From: Rhizopus sp. PT2906
Taxonomy: Eukaryota > Mucoromycota > Mucoromycetes > Mucorales > Rhizopodaceae
Reading direction: 5' to 3'
DNA length: 64,000 bases
Assembly (NCBI GenBank): GCA_025529335.1
Contig: JAMYHX010000021.1
Span: 124,001 to 188,000, forward strand
Shown here: in pieces, positions 1 to 10,453 of the stretch
Layout of the letters: every line of letters starts with the position of its first letter
Numbering within the stretch: the first letter of the stretch is position 1
Program-made: the position numbers and the translations under genes
Notes under the pieces: generated by a model
What the model saw: the letters and a program-made list of their open reading frames with translations, nothing else
Databases searched by the model: none
What the model was told of the DNA's origin: nothing

Positions 1-1013
1 TACAATGTTTAAGTTATATTATAGATGCCCATTCTTATGGAACCAGGTCCATCCAGTGATACCCGTCGTATTTGCTTATTTATTTATACTTGCATTTGCT
101 TCCATGCTCAAGACATCTTGGACAGATCCAGGGGTAGTTTATAAAAGAAAGACATGTGTAAAGTATGCTAACATATATATATAATATAGATTATACCAAG
201 AAATCTCGATATACCCCAACAAGAGATGATAGATGAAAATGCCTCGAGTATCCATGCATCCATCATGTCTGATATTGCTCAAAAACAGATTAGAATCAAA
301 AACACATCATGGTCATTACGTTACTGCGAGACTTGTAAAATATACCGACCTCCTAGAGCAAGTCATTGTCGACAGTGCGATAACTGTGTTGGTAATATAA
401 GTGGCACTATATATTCATATGACTAAAGATGTGTGTATATAGAGTATGAAGATCATCACTGTATCTGGCTGAATAATTGTGTTGGCAAGCGAAATTATAG
501 ACCATTTTTCACATTCATCGTCACTTGTGTCATATTATGCATTTATGTCATCGCATTTGATGTTTATTATCTACTTTCGATTGCATCCAGCAGTCCTAAC
601 CGAGGATTTGGATTTGTATTTTCACAAGCGCCTGTTAGTTTTGTATTATCTATCTATTGTTTCTTTCTTCTCTGGATGGTAGGCGGATTGACAATATACC
701 ATTGTTCACTTATCATGCGAGGCGTAACTACACATGAACAGGTAATCAAATGTATATATATATATTTAACTGAACAAAACTAAACATATCTTCATAGTTA
801 CGCAGAGACATTTTTAAATTGACTTATCCTGATCTGGGTGCTAATCCATACAACAAAAGGAATCCTTTAAAAAATATGGTCCAAGTCTTGTGTCAACCAC
901 AACCCAAAAGGTAAAGAAAAAACAAGTCATAAAAGAGAAAATGCTAATTTGTTATTATGTTTAGCTATCTGCGTAGACGCAAAATGGCAGATCCTGTTAT
1001 CGAAAAGCTTTAA
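1..1013 (+). CDS. DHHC-type protein S-palmitoyltransferase (5' end cut by the window)
   Basis: A DHHC palmitoyltransferase transfers palmitate to cysteines of membrane-associated proteins and sits in ER/Golgi or plasma membranes. The reading continues through exons at about 1-157, 190-391, 443-741, 798-910 and 965-1013. The cysteine-rich domain is complete once the intron at 392-442 is removed: CETC, RPPRASHC, CDNC, then DHHCIWLNNCVG, where the DHHC cysteine is the acyl carrier. A hydrophobic segment (IPVVFAYLFILAFASML) lies before the domain and two more lie after it, with a DPG motif just after the first, as is usual for the family. The C-terminus ends in a basic stretch and VIEKL. The N-terminus is missing or begins at the ATG at position 5; Erf2-like proteins normally have two membrane segments before the domain, so truncation is more likely. 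Family assignment is firm; which DHHC member it is cannot be told. Confidence 0.93.
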
Positions 1014-1202
1014 TAATTTTAATACTTGTTTGTATCGCGTAATCAAATGTAAACTACGGTGTTTCTACTTTAAATTCAAATGATGTTAGTGACTTAAAAG
1101 TTAATCGACCTCGGGGGGAACCAATGCCGGGGCATTTAGAGTCAGACAATTTCAAGCTGTTTCTCTTTTCTTTTTTTTTTTTCTCTTTTATCTTTTTTTA
1201 AA

Positions 1203-1959
1203 ATGATAAAGTTTCGATTAGATCCTTTTCCACAGTTTACAGAACTTGTATACAGATCTCTACTAAACGCACGATTCCTTATATTCTCCACGGTGGTAGC
1301 CAAGATTACCTTGGACAAACTCTATAAATATGCAGTGGTATGTCTAGAGTATGTCATGATCTTTGCTTATGTAATAACATCTGTCACAGATAATCAATCC
1401 TTTAGGCTATGATGAAAATGGAGAAGCCATGTTAGATATTCTCGAATACCAATCACCCTCTTCTCCTAATGACGTATTTTATGCACTCAACAGCTATGGA
1501 CCTAAAGGCAGACAAGCTTATTTGACATATTTATTCTACGACGTCATCTTTGTCCTGTCACGCACGATCCCGATTACTGTACTTTGCAGCTATGCATATA
1601 AAAAGGCTCCCGAAGCAATTCGTCCGGGTGTTTGGATAGCTATGCTTAATGCTGCTGTTGACTTGGTTGAATCTTTTTTGATTTTTGTTCTTTTAAACAT
1701 TTTCCCGACACGTGTCGAATCCCTCGAATGGCTTACTGTGTACGTGATTCAGCTCAAGTGGCTTACATTCAAGACAACAATGGTCATTCTATTTATCGCA
1801 TTATTTGTTGCCATCTATTATGGTTTTCATGGTCTCTTGGCCGATAGTGTTCTCATGGATAAAGACAGAGTTGCTGCTAAAGATAACATTCAAAATGTGC
1901 TTCAAAAATCTGCAGCTCGACGTGCAGCCGCTGCTACTGGAGATAAGAAAGATTCATAG
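1203..1959 (+). CDS. Unknown multi-pass membrane protein
   Basis: I do not recognise this family. Two exons (1203-1337 and 1390-1959) join in phase 0 across a 52-nt GTATGT-CAG intron and give about 234 residues. The first 45 residues are amphipathic. The second exon holds at least three hydrophobic segments: around YDVIFVLSRTIPITVLCSYA, then WIAMLNAAVDLVESFLIFVLLNIFP, then TTMVILFIALFVAIYYGF. The tail is basic and alanine-rich (QKSAARRAAAATGDKKDS) and probably cytosolic. The ATG follows a long pyrimidine run, as in many neighbours. The gene lies head to tail between the DHHC gene and SHO1. Good splice sites and a long open exon argue that it is real. It could be an organelle membrane protein, but nothing in the sequence says which. 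Confidence 0.75.
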
Positions 1960-2119
1960 TGTACATAGATGAAAGAAAAAAAAAATAGAGAGAGAGAGGT
2001 AAAATCTAAAAATAAATATAATATAAATTTTGCGTGACAATTTCTGTATCTTATAATTTTTTTGTTGTTGTTCAGTGCCCCTTTTTTCTTTTTCTTCTTT
2101 TTTCCCTTGAAGTAAAGTG

Positions 2120-3196
2120 ATGAGATTGAATGTCAGCCATATTACAAAGAATCCAATAGTCATGGTTTCAACCATCTTAGCCATTGTAATATAGAACAAT
2201 AACAATTGTTTTTGTGCTGATAATAATTTTATTAGCTTGGTTGGCTTTTGATGTTTATTGGAGCTTGTATGATTGGAGGAGCAGGTGTATTTTGGTGGAT
2301 TGTTGTCTATGAGTTACTATTATTAAGTGGTATACTATTCAGCATTTATAAACAAGTATTTCACCATTATCAGCTGGCAGTAAGACCATTTTAATTTAAA
2401 ATATTTAATTATTGATCTGTTTGAGAGTATTTAGTTTTTGGTATTTTTGAGCGTTAGTATCGCATTATTAACGCAATCTGTCGGTAGCATGCTCAATCGC
2501 TATTATTCTGGATTTCAAGTAGCAGGAGTAGGATCTATCTTTTTGATTGTGATGCAAGTAAGGAGTAACAAAGGGAATTATATATACGTGAATTAATACA
2601 GGGCAAAAGTTTTTTTGGATCATTTTATTTGGAAGTACAACAGATTCGGCTGTGTTTCAATATATCTATGCGACCCATATCCCGAGGACTTTTGATACAG
2701 CCAAAGAAAGTAAATTGGCACTTGCTGCTGCTCAAGAGGAAGAATATGTCAGTACACCTCATTCTCAACCCATTCCGGCTATGACAGGACAAGCTCCAGT
2801 AAACGTATTTGCGACTGCACTTCATCCTTGTAAACTCCTTTATATATTTCATTCAATAAGAAATTAAACTATATTTATTAGATCAAGCAAATCCTGAAGA
2901 TCCCAACGAGCTTTCCTTTGTTAAAGGCGAAACATTAGAAATCCTAAATAGAACAGGAAATTGGTGGCAAGCTAGAAAAAGTGATGGTAGCATTGGTATT
3001 GTACCAAGTAATTATGTAAGTTTTTTTTTTTCCTGATAATATAGAGTCATCACTAATATACTTTATATCAGTTTGCATCTTAGAAAAGACATCAATAAAC
3101 ATGAATATTCTCTGTATCTCTTTTTTTTTCTTTTTCTTTTTGTTAGTTAAGGTCCATATCAAGGAACTTATTTTTGATGATGTGGCTTTACGATAA
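2120..3196 (+). CDS. SHO1: SHO1-like osmosensor, four membrane segments plus SH3 domain
   Basis: Sho1 is the plasma-membrane adaptor of the HOG osmotic-stress branch; its SH3 domain binds the MAPKK Pbs2. Six exons (2120-2185, 2236-2379, 2435-2557, 2610-2829, 2882-3015, 3152-3196) join in frame to about 243 residues. The order matches the family: an N-terminus KNPIVMVSTILAI opening the first membrane segment, further segments around IVVYELLLLSGILFSIY, FLVFLSVSIALLTQ and GVGSIFLIVMQFFWIILFG, a short linker, then an SH3 domain with ALHPYQA, ELSFVKGE, NWWQARK and GIVPSNYV. The linker is much shorter than in yeast Sho1. The acceptor at 2609/2610 was chosen over the nearer AG at 2601 because it keeps the fourth membrane segment in frame. 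The last exon has a competing acceptor at 3146 that would give a longer, unrelated tail. Confidence 0.88.
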
Positions 3197-4012
3197 ACAG
3201 CATGGTCCGAGCAAAGCCATTCTGATCTGTTCTAACCTGGCACTGTTCTTCTCCTTTGATATTCACGTAGTTGTCAATATTGAAAAGAAAAAAGGATTCG
3301 TAGCTATTCCATATGCAACTTGTAGAGTAAGCTTGTAGATATCGTATTAAATAGAATGTTCATCTTTTAATCCCTTTTAGTCAGTCACGCACATGACAAA
3401 CCTTCGATATACAAACAAAATGACATTGCCATATACAAATAGCTGTGAATTGGAATAAAATCGCGCCTAGTTCCGATTGAGTCTCTTTCATTGGCCGACT
3501 GGTTTGCGGCACTTGTTTAAGCAAAGGCTGTTTGGCACAATGCTTCGCGTCTAAGGTACAAAGCTGTTGGTCGTACCTGCACCAAATCCAATTGACTCAA
3601 GCCGGGCTCCAGTTGCAATATTAGCTCTTCGATCCGTACTTTATTTATTCGAATAAACATCATTACTGCTTCTTAAAGCGTACAAGATGAACCTTTCTCT
3701 TGACAATTTACCTATGCGGCAGACGCTTGAAAAACTAAATAAAAGCACTCTTTTAAATCAACACAAAAGAGAGACAGAGTGAGGTTGATCTTTCCATGAC
3801 TTCTAAATCACAAATGGCCATTCGTTCCACAAGGATGAAACAAGATAAATCATGCTGGTTATTACATTATCATTATTTATTTCGCTAGAGCATAAATTTA
3901 ATACATAAATAATAAGGGAAGCATGTTTTAAGCAAAAGGAGGGAACGCTCTACACAACAAATGATCAATAAAATGGAATGTTCCTTCTCATCTTCAGCCA
4001 TATTAGATATGC
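3197..4012. other. Intergenic, between convergent SHO1 and CDC10
   Basis: This 816-bp gap lies between the 3' ends of SHO1 and the septin gene. Most of it is AT-rich with no coding signal. The stretch at about 3460-3640 is less AT-rich than its surroundings and carries the short minus-strand frame described separately. No tRNA-like box pair or repeat was seen. Confidence 0.5.
3517..3663 (-). CDS. Doubtful 48-residue ORF
   Basis: An ATG at 3661-3663 (and a second directly after it) opens a 48-residue frame containing EELILQLEPGLSQLDLVQ and RPTALYLRREALCQTAFA. The composition looks more like protein than the surrounding AT-rich DNA, and the GC content is locally raised. I recognise no family and see no convincing flanking exon. 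It could be a fragment of a lost gene, a short unannotated protein, or chance. Confidence 0.2.
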   Translation of the reverse strand: MMFIRINKVRIEELILQLEPGLSQLDLVQVRPTALYLRREALCQTAFA

Positions 4013-5467
4013 TTACTTTGCTGGTATAGGACCACCATGGCTTGTGCCTGAAGTAGTACTGACAGGAGAACTGGGCGAATTAGATGCAGGAGCAGATGGT
4101 GAAGCAGGCGATTGTGGACTGACAGACTCCTTGATAGCCATCAGTTGGTTGGAACGGAAAGTTTCATAGTGGAATAAGGAAGTAGTTTCAATCAAGTCTT
4201 GGAGATGAGTTCTGGTCAAAAAGTTTCGTAAATGAATAAATTCACAATGATTTTCATCCTCGACGATGATCGTTCCCCATCTCGTCTTACGGCCAAGAAC
4301 GGCCTTTCCGTTGACAACCACCTGTCTTTCAGAGCCCACAACAGCAAAAGGAAGTAGTTCCTATAAAATATTAACAACAATATACTGTTTTCTTTTCTTT
4401 ATTTCTTACTCGAACACTCGCATTCAACATTTGTTCTTCTTCATCATAATAGTCTTTATCGTCATAAGGATAAAGCTGAATATTGTGAAAAGCCAATTCT
4501 GCGTTGATCTATAAAAGAGATCTTTAATAAGTTTATATCATTCAATGTGAGCTCTTCGCTACCCTTTGCTTAAAAGCAGCTCGTTCCTCAACTGTCATCG
4601 AATCCGATTTAGCAATCACGGGAACAACATTGACAATTTCGACTAGGCGTTTAAGAACGATGATATCAATTGGCTTCAACCTAGATAAATGTATTAAGAA
4701 TCATGTGTGACAGAACCTATTTCTACAAATAAACATACGAGTGACCTGAAGGTGAGATAAAATAAAGACAGCAATGAACTCGACTATCTTGAATGAACTT
4801 TTCACGTTGTGCTGTCAGTTCCTTACGCAAGTAAGCAGAGTGTTGGTCTTTAATATATTTAATGATTGGCTCCCAACTGATATTGATGTGTTAGAATCAT
4901 ACTATTATTATTATTATTATTATTATCTGTATTGCTCACCATCCTTCATTATTGACTTGATCACCATAACCTGGTGTGTCTACTATATTTAATCTCAGTT
5001 GAACACCATTTTCCTCAATGACTGCATACACAGAAATAAATTAGAAAACTATCTTTTTGTTTTTTTTTTGATACTTGCCATGGGATACAGCTTCTATTTC
5101 TGTTGTCTGTCTAGTCACGTCTTCTACATTATGTCTTCCTTTACTGTCGATAAGGTGGGAAGCAAATAATGTATTGATCAAAGTCGATTTACCGAGTCCT
5201 GTTTGACCTTTTTTTTTTTATGTATAATCAATATCTTTCTCTTTATGTAATGTATCTATGATAGACCATTCGTCGTTCTCTTTACCTACAACCATGACGT
5301 TGAATTGAAAGCCTCGTTTAAGAGACTTTTTTTCTATTTGCTGAGTGATTGTGTCAAAACCGACATAGCCGTTTAAAGGAGTGGTCTATTAACACATATA
5401 CAGGTAAGTTAAGGAGGTTATATTTAATATGCTTATGTACTTCTTGCAAAGGAGTAGCAGTAATCAT
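4013..5467 (-). CDS. CDC10: Septin, CDC10 type
   Basis: Septins are GTP-binding proteins that assemble into filaments at septa, hyphal tips and branch sites. The minus-strand exons read MITATPLQE, then TPLNGYVGFDTITQQIE and KRGFQFNVMVVG, with the P-loop GQTGLGKST split by an intron (the last G of MVVG comes from the preceding exon). DTPGYGD (G3) and AKSD (G4) follow, then RKTRWGTIIVEDENHCEF and RTHLQDLIETTSLFHYE. YVGFDTI, the AKSD region and the THLQDLIETT block are closest to the Cdc10/SEPT9-type subgroup, which lacks a long C-terminal coiled coil. Here the tail after HYETFRSNQ is a Ser/Pro-rich stretch of about 40 residues, also without a coiled coil. Stop at 4013; start ATG at 5465-5467. 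Confidence 0.92.
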
Positions 5468-6237
5468 GAGGAAAGTAATTGAAAAGGGGATGAAGAAGTA
5501 ATTTATAAAAGGGAAAAAAAAGAAACAATTAATAAGTGACTTTTTCTGTTGTGATACAGGCTCAAGGCAAGCTTGAATTGTTGGTTTTTTTCTTTAATAG
5601 GGAAAGAATCATTGGATGACTATTATCTTTATTATTCATATCATTACTCGTCTCCCTCTTATTTACAACTAAAGAGATACAAAGATCAAAATGATATATA
5701 TGTATATATATGTATATATAATTGAAGGATCATCAGATGGCATCATTTATTTGATATCAAATAGAAGGTTTTTCCGAAAAATGAAGTCGCGCCCTATCCA
5801 CAGCATTTGTCTGCATTAGCAAGAAATCATGGATAGAGTACAATTGACAATGCATATTCTATCAACCTCAGTACTACACCTGCCAATGTACATTTGGTAT
5901 TTAAAGGGGGGGAGACCAAGGCGTTTTATTATCTCATGGATAATCAATAATAACACTTACCTCGACTCGTGTATTATAGACGAGAAAGCAATTTCAACCT
6001 ATTCTCGATCTTTTCTTCTTTTTCTCTGCTTTCTCCTCATCTTTTCAGAGTCTCTCTTTTGTTCCTAGATGTGTATGACTTGATCATGTCAAAGAATATG
6101 TCGTCGTGATGGTAAAATGATCGCCTTCTCCTCTTTGGATCAACCAAGGCATGATTATATTTCGGTGAATGATTTATGTAGAATAGCCAATTAAATCCTG
6201 CAATGCGATTTTTTTTATTATTATCGTTTTCTTTCTA
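5468..6237. other. Divergent promoter region, CDC10 / TBC gene
   Basis: This 770-bp region separates the divergently transcribed septin and TBC genes. It has a TA-rich run at about 5695-5721 (repeated ATATATGT units) and pyrimidine-rich stretches just before the TBC start. The plus-strand frame at 5829-6068 shows no family features and is taken as chance. Confidence 0.5.
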
Positions 6238-7847
6238 ATGGCTGTAGACACAAACCGTTCATGTCCTCCAGTACCCATTTGGATAGAACTGTCTAAAGCA
6301 CAAGAACAAGTAGAACGTGACAACAACAACCATCCGCCATTAACAAGTGGATCAAGTGATACTGACTATACAATAATAACTGCAGCTTCCTCCATTAGAA
6401 CTTCACTTTCCCTTAGAGATAAAAGAGAAATAATTCAACAATATGAACAAAGACCTGAAAAGACACCTGATATTGCTTCTGAAATGGAGAAATGGTATGC
6501 AATGACAGATAGGTTTGTTGAAAGATATTTTATTAATACTCCCCTTTTTTCTTACTTTTATTGTAGATATGGCTTCTTAAACACTCAACAGACTGAGTCA
6601 GACTCTATGTAATTTATTAGATAATAGTATTATAGATTAACTAATATATTATAGACTCTTGAAAGAAAAGGAAATAGAAAGAGCAGAGAAATGGGCAGCG
6701 ATGTCCCATAGAATCCTTATTGATGGTGAAACAGCATACACATTCAGCTACTCTAGCAAACTACGGAGAAGGGTATACAAAGGCATCCCTGATTGCTGGA
6801 GGAGGGACGTTTGGTATTATCTTGTGACAGATGGCTTAAGAAGCGCAAAAGAAGATTATGCATATAAAAAGTCCTATCAGGTTAGTATGCATTCGTGAAC
6901 GTAAAAAGAGGTTATATATTAAAGGAAAACTTTAGGAATTGCTCCTAAAGGAATCCCCACATGAGAGACAGATAGATCTGGATATTCCTAGAACATTGAG
7001 AGATCATATCATGTTTAAACAAAGATACGGATCAGGGTATGCTTTTGCAAATGAGAAGGGCATTAGGTTATTCATTATTATCATTGTTCTTATTTACTAG
7101 ACAGCGAGCACTATTTAATGTTCTAAGAGCCTTTTCTAACTATGATGAAGAAGTTGGATACTGCCAAGGAATGACCAACATAGTGGCGACCATTTTGATG
7201 TATTGTGATGAAGAGGTAATATAATAATTAGTTTGAAAAAAGAGAGGGAACTCATTGAACGATAGCGAGCATTTTTGATGCTGCGTCGTATGTTTCTACG
7301 TGATAAGCTGCATGATTTATATATTCCTGGGTTTCCTACTCTTATGGAAAGCTTTTTCATACAAGACAACCTGCTAAAGCGGTATCGATCGAAACTATAT
7401 CACCATCTGGTAACTATCTCTTCGATGGAATTTGCCCTAAAACTGACGAATACAAGAATGAGCTAGGCTTATCAAGTGACATTTATGCTACCAGATGGTA
7501 CATAACCTTATTTACAGGTGGTGTCGTTCAATATCATACTCTCCTTCGTATTTGGGATATCTATTTTCTATGTGGCTATGATATCTTCTTCTTTGTGGTA
7601 ATAGCACTCCTAAAGGAATATGAAGGTAGAGAGTCATTCGATTAGTATAAATAGGCCTTTTTCTTACTTTTACATCTATATCACAGGTCGATTACTTTCT
7701 TCAGATCTTGATCAATGTATGGAAACATTAGGTTCAGCGATGTCAGTATCCGATGACGATGTATTTATAAAAAATGTTCAAAGACTATACGAAAGAAGAA
7801 GTCAAGTTGTAAAGACGCTTAGAAAAGCATATCAGGAATCACATTAA
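6238..7847 (+). CDS. TBC-domain Rab GTPase-activating protein
   Basis: TBC proteins switch off Rab GTPases by supplying a catalytic arginine and glutamine. At least seven exons can be followed, with introns near 6513-6567, 6610-6655, 6881-6935, 7040-7101, 7216-7266, 7411-7471 and 7624-7687. The first 90 residues are polar and probably disordered. The TBC domain starts at RRRVYKGIPDCWRRDVWYYL, where IPDCWRRDVW carries the arginine finger. It continues with LDIPRTLRDHIMF, then RALFNVLRAFSNYDEEVGYCQGMTN, where YCQGM carries the catalytic glutamine. It ends with SDIYATRWYITLF and RIWDIYFLCGYDIFFFVVIALL. Both catalytic positions are present, so it should be active. The set of motifs is like the Gyp/Msb-type TBC proteins, but the substrate Rab cannot be read from the sequence. 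Confidence 0.9.
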
Positions 7848-7890
7848 CTTTTTATTACTAATTCACCCATTGTAAATAAAGAAAAAAGCC

Positions 7891-8343
7891 TTATTTATAT
7901 ATCACAACACTTGGATATCCATATTCAGCCATTGCCTTCAAGAACCACCGTACTCTTTCTTTACTATCCTCACCTTGGGTATCACTTGATTGCCGCTCTT
8001 CAAATTGATCAGGGCAAGGGTCATCATTTATTTCTTCAACACTTTCTCTTGAGCTGGCTTTTGACTGTATGCTTGATATACGTGCAGTGCCCGTCATGCC
8101 ATTTGTATACATTCTACTTTCAAATGCATATGTTATTTCTCTTTTTTCTTCTTCTTCTTCTTCGCTGCTAGACAGCAGCTCGATAACCTCTTTGGAAGGC
8201 AATTTACCTTTAAGTAGTTGCGGAATCTCGTCTTCCTTTGATTTTCGACAAACTGTCATTATGTGTCTAATTAAACGACGATCTTTGTCGTCATCAACTT
8301 CTGCAGGTCGTCTTGTTTCAAGATTCTTGAATGACAATTCCAT
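7891..8343 (-). CDS. Small acidic protein of unknown function
   Basis: A single open frame of 150 residues starts at an ATG at 8341-8343 (MELSFKNLETRR) and ends 44 bp from the stop of the convergent TBC gene. It is charged throughout: an N-terminal part with DDDKDRRLIRHIMTVCRK, a leucine/lysine stretch (PQLLKGKLPSKEVIELL), an acidic SSSEEEEEEKRE tract, then a Ser/Glu-rich middle and a C-terminus VRWFLKAMAEYGYPSVVIYK. The final part looks folded, the rest disordered. I recognise no family. Codon pattern and a clear start support a real gene, but no intron confirms it. Confidence 0.55.
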   Translation of the reverse strand: MELSFKNLETRRPAEVDDDKDRRLIRHIMTVCRKSKEDEIPQLLKGKLPSKEVIELLSSSEEEEEEKREITYAFESRMYTNGMTGTARISSIQSKASSRESVEEINDDPCPDQFEERQSSDTQGEDSKERVRWFLKAMAEYGYPSVVIYK

Positions 8344-9568
8344 AATTTACATAAACAAATGAAAAGATGTCTTTCTCCATCTTTATTTCAAGTCATATCA
8401 CACTATCATTTATTGATAAATGTCAAATTTGATGATATATGCATAATAAACAAGCGATAAATGATATCTGAGAATCATCTTGTATGATAACTGAATATAT
8501 GCGAATCGTGGAATACATTGAGTCTCCTTGTGTGTAATTCCACACAAATTGAATAACTTATTCAACAATGCTATATACAATATGTTAGGCATGTTTATTA
8601 ATGGAGAATTGACAATGGAAGCTGATGATAGAGTCAAATTGTATTTGGATTTATCTGTTATCTTTTTTTGAAGTTTTCTCTTAGCAATAGAAAACCCCAA
8701 TTACGTGTATTTTAAACCAACAATCTTTGATTCATGCTCTTCTGCTACTTTTGAGCTCTGGGCCTCTCTTTCCCGTGTATATATTGTAGTTAATGCGTCT
8801 TGTGCTTATTGTAGTATTTAAAGAGCTTCTTAACGTAATACGAGACTGATATTGACGTACACTTATCGCCAATGTCCTTTAATCATCTCTTGAAGGTCTT
8901 CAATGCATCGGTCGGCCCTTCCAAACAGCTGCATGGGCCGCATGCGCCTTGATCATGGCTGTAATATCAGCCCACTCTCTCACCGGCATAGAACTTATGA
9001 AACTGTCAACTTTCAAAGCATTGGCAAGCTTCACCGGAAATACGTAATCTGGGTGAATACCATTAGGAATAGGTCGACTCATTTTTAGCATTGCGTTGTC
9101 AATAGGCAACTGGTAAATGAACACTACGCGCAGACACTACAGGTAATGTCGTGAACAAAACTTTCCATATGTAGCACCACGCTAAACTTACCCAGGAACC
9201 AAAGTATTTCCATGTTATTTGACGTTAAGTACAAACTATAAAGTTGTCATCTTGGTTTATTTCTTTTCAAGAAGAGATAAAAAAAAGAAATGTTGTTATT
9301 GATGCCCAGCAAACAGCACTGGACAAACCACGCACACACACAACACTGTGTACAACGCTAAAGCTTGTGCTGATGAGTCTGTAATAATATCTTTATTATA
9401 TTGAGACAGAAGAGAGAGTTCATTATTCAGTTTATATGAAAACAGGACTATTGCATAAACCTATTACGACTAATGAGAATTGGACATGACGCGTCTGTAA
9501 GAATAAGGTATTTTGTGGTCAAATAATCCTTTACAAGATAGACTGTTTATAAAGTAAATGCGATAGAT
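8344..9568. other. Intergenic region with one doubtful small gene
   Basis: This stretch lies between the minus-strand acidic-protein gene and the plus-strand gene at 9569, so it must hold both promoters. The minus-strand frame at 8410-8700 has no ATG start and no family features. The only protein-like part is on the minus strand at 8900-9124, listed separately. Confidence 0.5.
8900..9124 (-). CDS. Possible small protein or gene fragment
   Basis: The minus strand has an open frame whose first ATG-started part reads MSRPIPNGIHPDYVFP, followed by PVREWADITAMIKAHAAHAA and ending WKGRPMH. Amino-acid use and the raised GC of about 8910-9080 look coding. No upstream exon could be joined in phase: ATGGAAATACTTTGG near 9210 has a good GTAAGT donor, but the join runs into a stop. 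It may be a short protein starting at the internal ATG near 9080, or a leftover of a lost gene. No family recognised. Confidence 0.3.
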   Translation of the reverse strand: MFIYQLPIDNAMLKMSRPIPNGIHPDYVFPVKLANALKVDSFISSMPVREWADITAMIKAHAAHAAVWKGRPMH

Positions 9569-10173
9569 ATGCTGTTTGCTATTTGTAAATTAAACACAGA
9601 ACAGGAACGTCAGTTATCAATCCCAAGCCACAGGTATTGGGATAAATGTTGATTGTCGTTTAATTCTTGGTTTAGACGAAAAGGAATTGACGTTGGTGCT
9701 AGAGGGGACGCCAGAGAGGATGCTGGCGATGATGAAGTATACCAGGATGATGGCAAACTTGTGCAGGAAGGAAAAGATATAATTGACAATCTTATCCAAA
9801 ATTGTATTGATATGATACCCAAGGAACTCATTGCTTGCATTCTGCAAATCAAAGGTAATCAAAGCTATACAATGCAGATATGACCCAAAGTTTTTAAAAA
9901 GTATTTTATTCATAACAGGGCTTTCTGCAGAGTTCTCTTCCATCCACAATACAAAATGTGTATGCGCTAGATAAGCTCATTGACAGCCTAGAAAGTTTGA
10001 TAGCAATGGTGGTAAGTGATTTTGCTGCCTTTCGTCATATTCATTCATCTAAAATTCAAATTATTAAGGAGCAAATAGAATCAATGGCAAGCCTCTTGTC
10101 ACACTCTTACGCATTTTTCAAAGATCGACAATCTTTCTTCGGGCCGTGCCTTGATCGTTCATCAGTCTTTTAA
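9569..10173 (+). CDS. Unknown soluble protein with helical C-terminus
   Basis: I do not recognise this protein. ATG at 9569 opens MLFAICKLNTEQERQLS; introns at 9634-9675 and about 9856-9918 join in frame to an acidic middle (GARGDAREDAGDDEVYQDDG) and helical segments (IIDNLIQNCIDMIPKELIACI and VYALDKLIDSLESLIAMV). A third intron, GTAAGT...TTATTAAG at about 10012-10068, is 57 nt long, has no stop and keeps the frame, so both spliced and retained forms would be translatable. After it comes EQIESMASLLSHSYAFFKDR, ending with CLDRSSVF. The spliced join gives a more continuous helix and is preferred. Length is about 145-165 residues. The gene lies just upstream of BRF1 on the same strand. Confidence 0.6.
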
Positions 10174-10453
10174 AGATCATTTGTTTGTATTGTTACAGTC
10201 AACAGACACTTTTTTTTTTTAATCAGAAAAACGGTCGGAGATTCAAACGTTCAGTAAATTGAATGTGGCAAAAGCAATGTCCACAAAACAGAAAATGCGG
10301 TCCGGAAAGCAAAACTTACGAGTCATAAAAAGAAAATGACGGACCGCAAAATAAAACAGCCTTCCGTGCAAAATTTACAGTCAAAGACCAATAATTTGCC
10401 TTTCTTTTATTTTTATTTTTATTCTTTTTTTTAAAGAAAAGTATAACCAGCAA
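10174..10453 (+). promoter_or_regulatory. BRF1 upstream region with an inverted repeat
   Basis: The 280 bp before the BRF1 start contain a long T-run, an A/G-rich stretch, and an 8-bp inverted repeat, GCGGTCCG at 10297-10304 against CGGACCGC at 10340-10347, both preceded by AGAAAATG. The repeat could be a paired binding site or a weak stem. Its role is unknown. Confidence 0.35.

Noticed and set aside
2380..2610. Apparent frameshifts in SHO1 at the second and third intron joins
   Set aside because: Using acceptors at 2434 and 2609 rather than other nearby AGs (2451, 2601) restores one frame and contiguous membrane segments, so the gene is intact.
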